55,699 nucleotides of DNA from NCBI GenBank assembly GCA_900543515.1, contig UQRW01000008.1:1-55699 (forward strand). The letters run 5' to 3'. The notes under the pieces were generated by a model. It was not told where the DNA came from. It did no database searches and saw only the letters and a list, made by a program, of their open reading frames with translations. The translations under genes were made by a program, and so were the position numbers. Shown here piece by piece: positions 55,650 through 55,699 of this stretch. Position 1 is the first letter of the stretch. Each line of letters opens with the position of its first letter. The DNA is from an uncultured Collinsella sp. Its GTDB lineage: Bacteria; Actinomycetota; Coriobacteriia; Coriobacteriales; Coriobacteriaceae.

Positions 55650-55699
55650 CTTGGTTGACGCTGCGCGGCGACCAGAGCGACAACTTGTCATTCAAAGGG

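Overview
The window looks like chromosomal DNA of a Collinsella-type member of the Coriobacteriia (Actinobacteria). This rests on high-GC coding sequence with mostly G/C-ending codons, mannose-family PTS permeases, an uninterrupted his operon, GntR/UTRA and PucR regulators, and the style of the short palindromic intergenic repeats. It is an inference from gene content and codon use; no rRNA or other marker gene is present.

Layout. (1) 0.1-8.7 kb: two overlapping GntR/UTRA regulators, then three transcription units encoding a complete mannose-family PTS permease (IIA, IIB, IIC, IID), a FrlC-like TIM-barrel epimerase and two identical copies of a FrlB/GfrF-like SIS-domain deglycase. Together they read as uptake and phosphorylation of a sugar-amine (Amadori) compound such as fructoselysine or glucoselysine, followed by cleavage of the phosphorylated product. 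The same paired operator-like motif precedes all three units. (2) 8.8-17.9 kb: a complete histidine pathway, hisZG (fused)-D-C-B-H-A-F-I-E, with a convergent PHP-type histidinol-phosphatase. (3) 18.2-23.6 kb: a stand-alone LarC C-terminal protein, a YfcE-like phosphodiesterase, mazG, eno, an FtsB/DivIC-like protein and a Ppx/GppA phosphatase. (4) 23.7-29.6 kb: a DUF4143 ATPase behind 33-bp repeats, tRNA-Leu(UAA), a membrane-anchored repeat protein, an orphan galactitol-type EIIB with a VOC protein, and a DUF4342/response regulator/histidine kinase operon. (5) 29.9-37.9 kb: lower-GC accessory segment with an AbiEi-like protein, a NUDIX hydrolase, a PLD-helicase-DUF3427 protein, a second DUF4143 ATPase and an AIPR/DGQHR-like protein; it resembles a defence island. 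(6) 37.9-46.8 kb: two overlapping metallophosphoesterases, gluQ, a DUF2207 membrane protein, a MITE-like element, a GNAT acetyltransferase, purH and an unrecognised protein. (7) 46.8-55.7 kb: PucR regulator divergent from an ornithine cyclodeaminase/aminotransferase pair, a BceRS-like two-component system, hipBA with two clear operators, a universal stress protein and uppP.

The main non-coding signals are: a folded 5' leader before the first deglycase; a 115-bp repeat at 16.2 and 45.8 kb whose stems differ by compensatory changes; a 226-bp element at 42.9 kb with 34-bp terminal inverted repeats around a 20-bp perfect hairpin; and a terminator-ended antisense-to-SD sequence in front of the AIPR-like gene.
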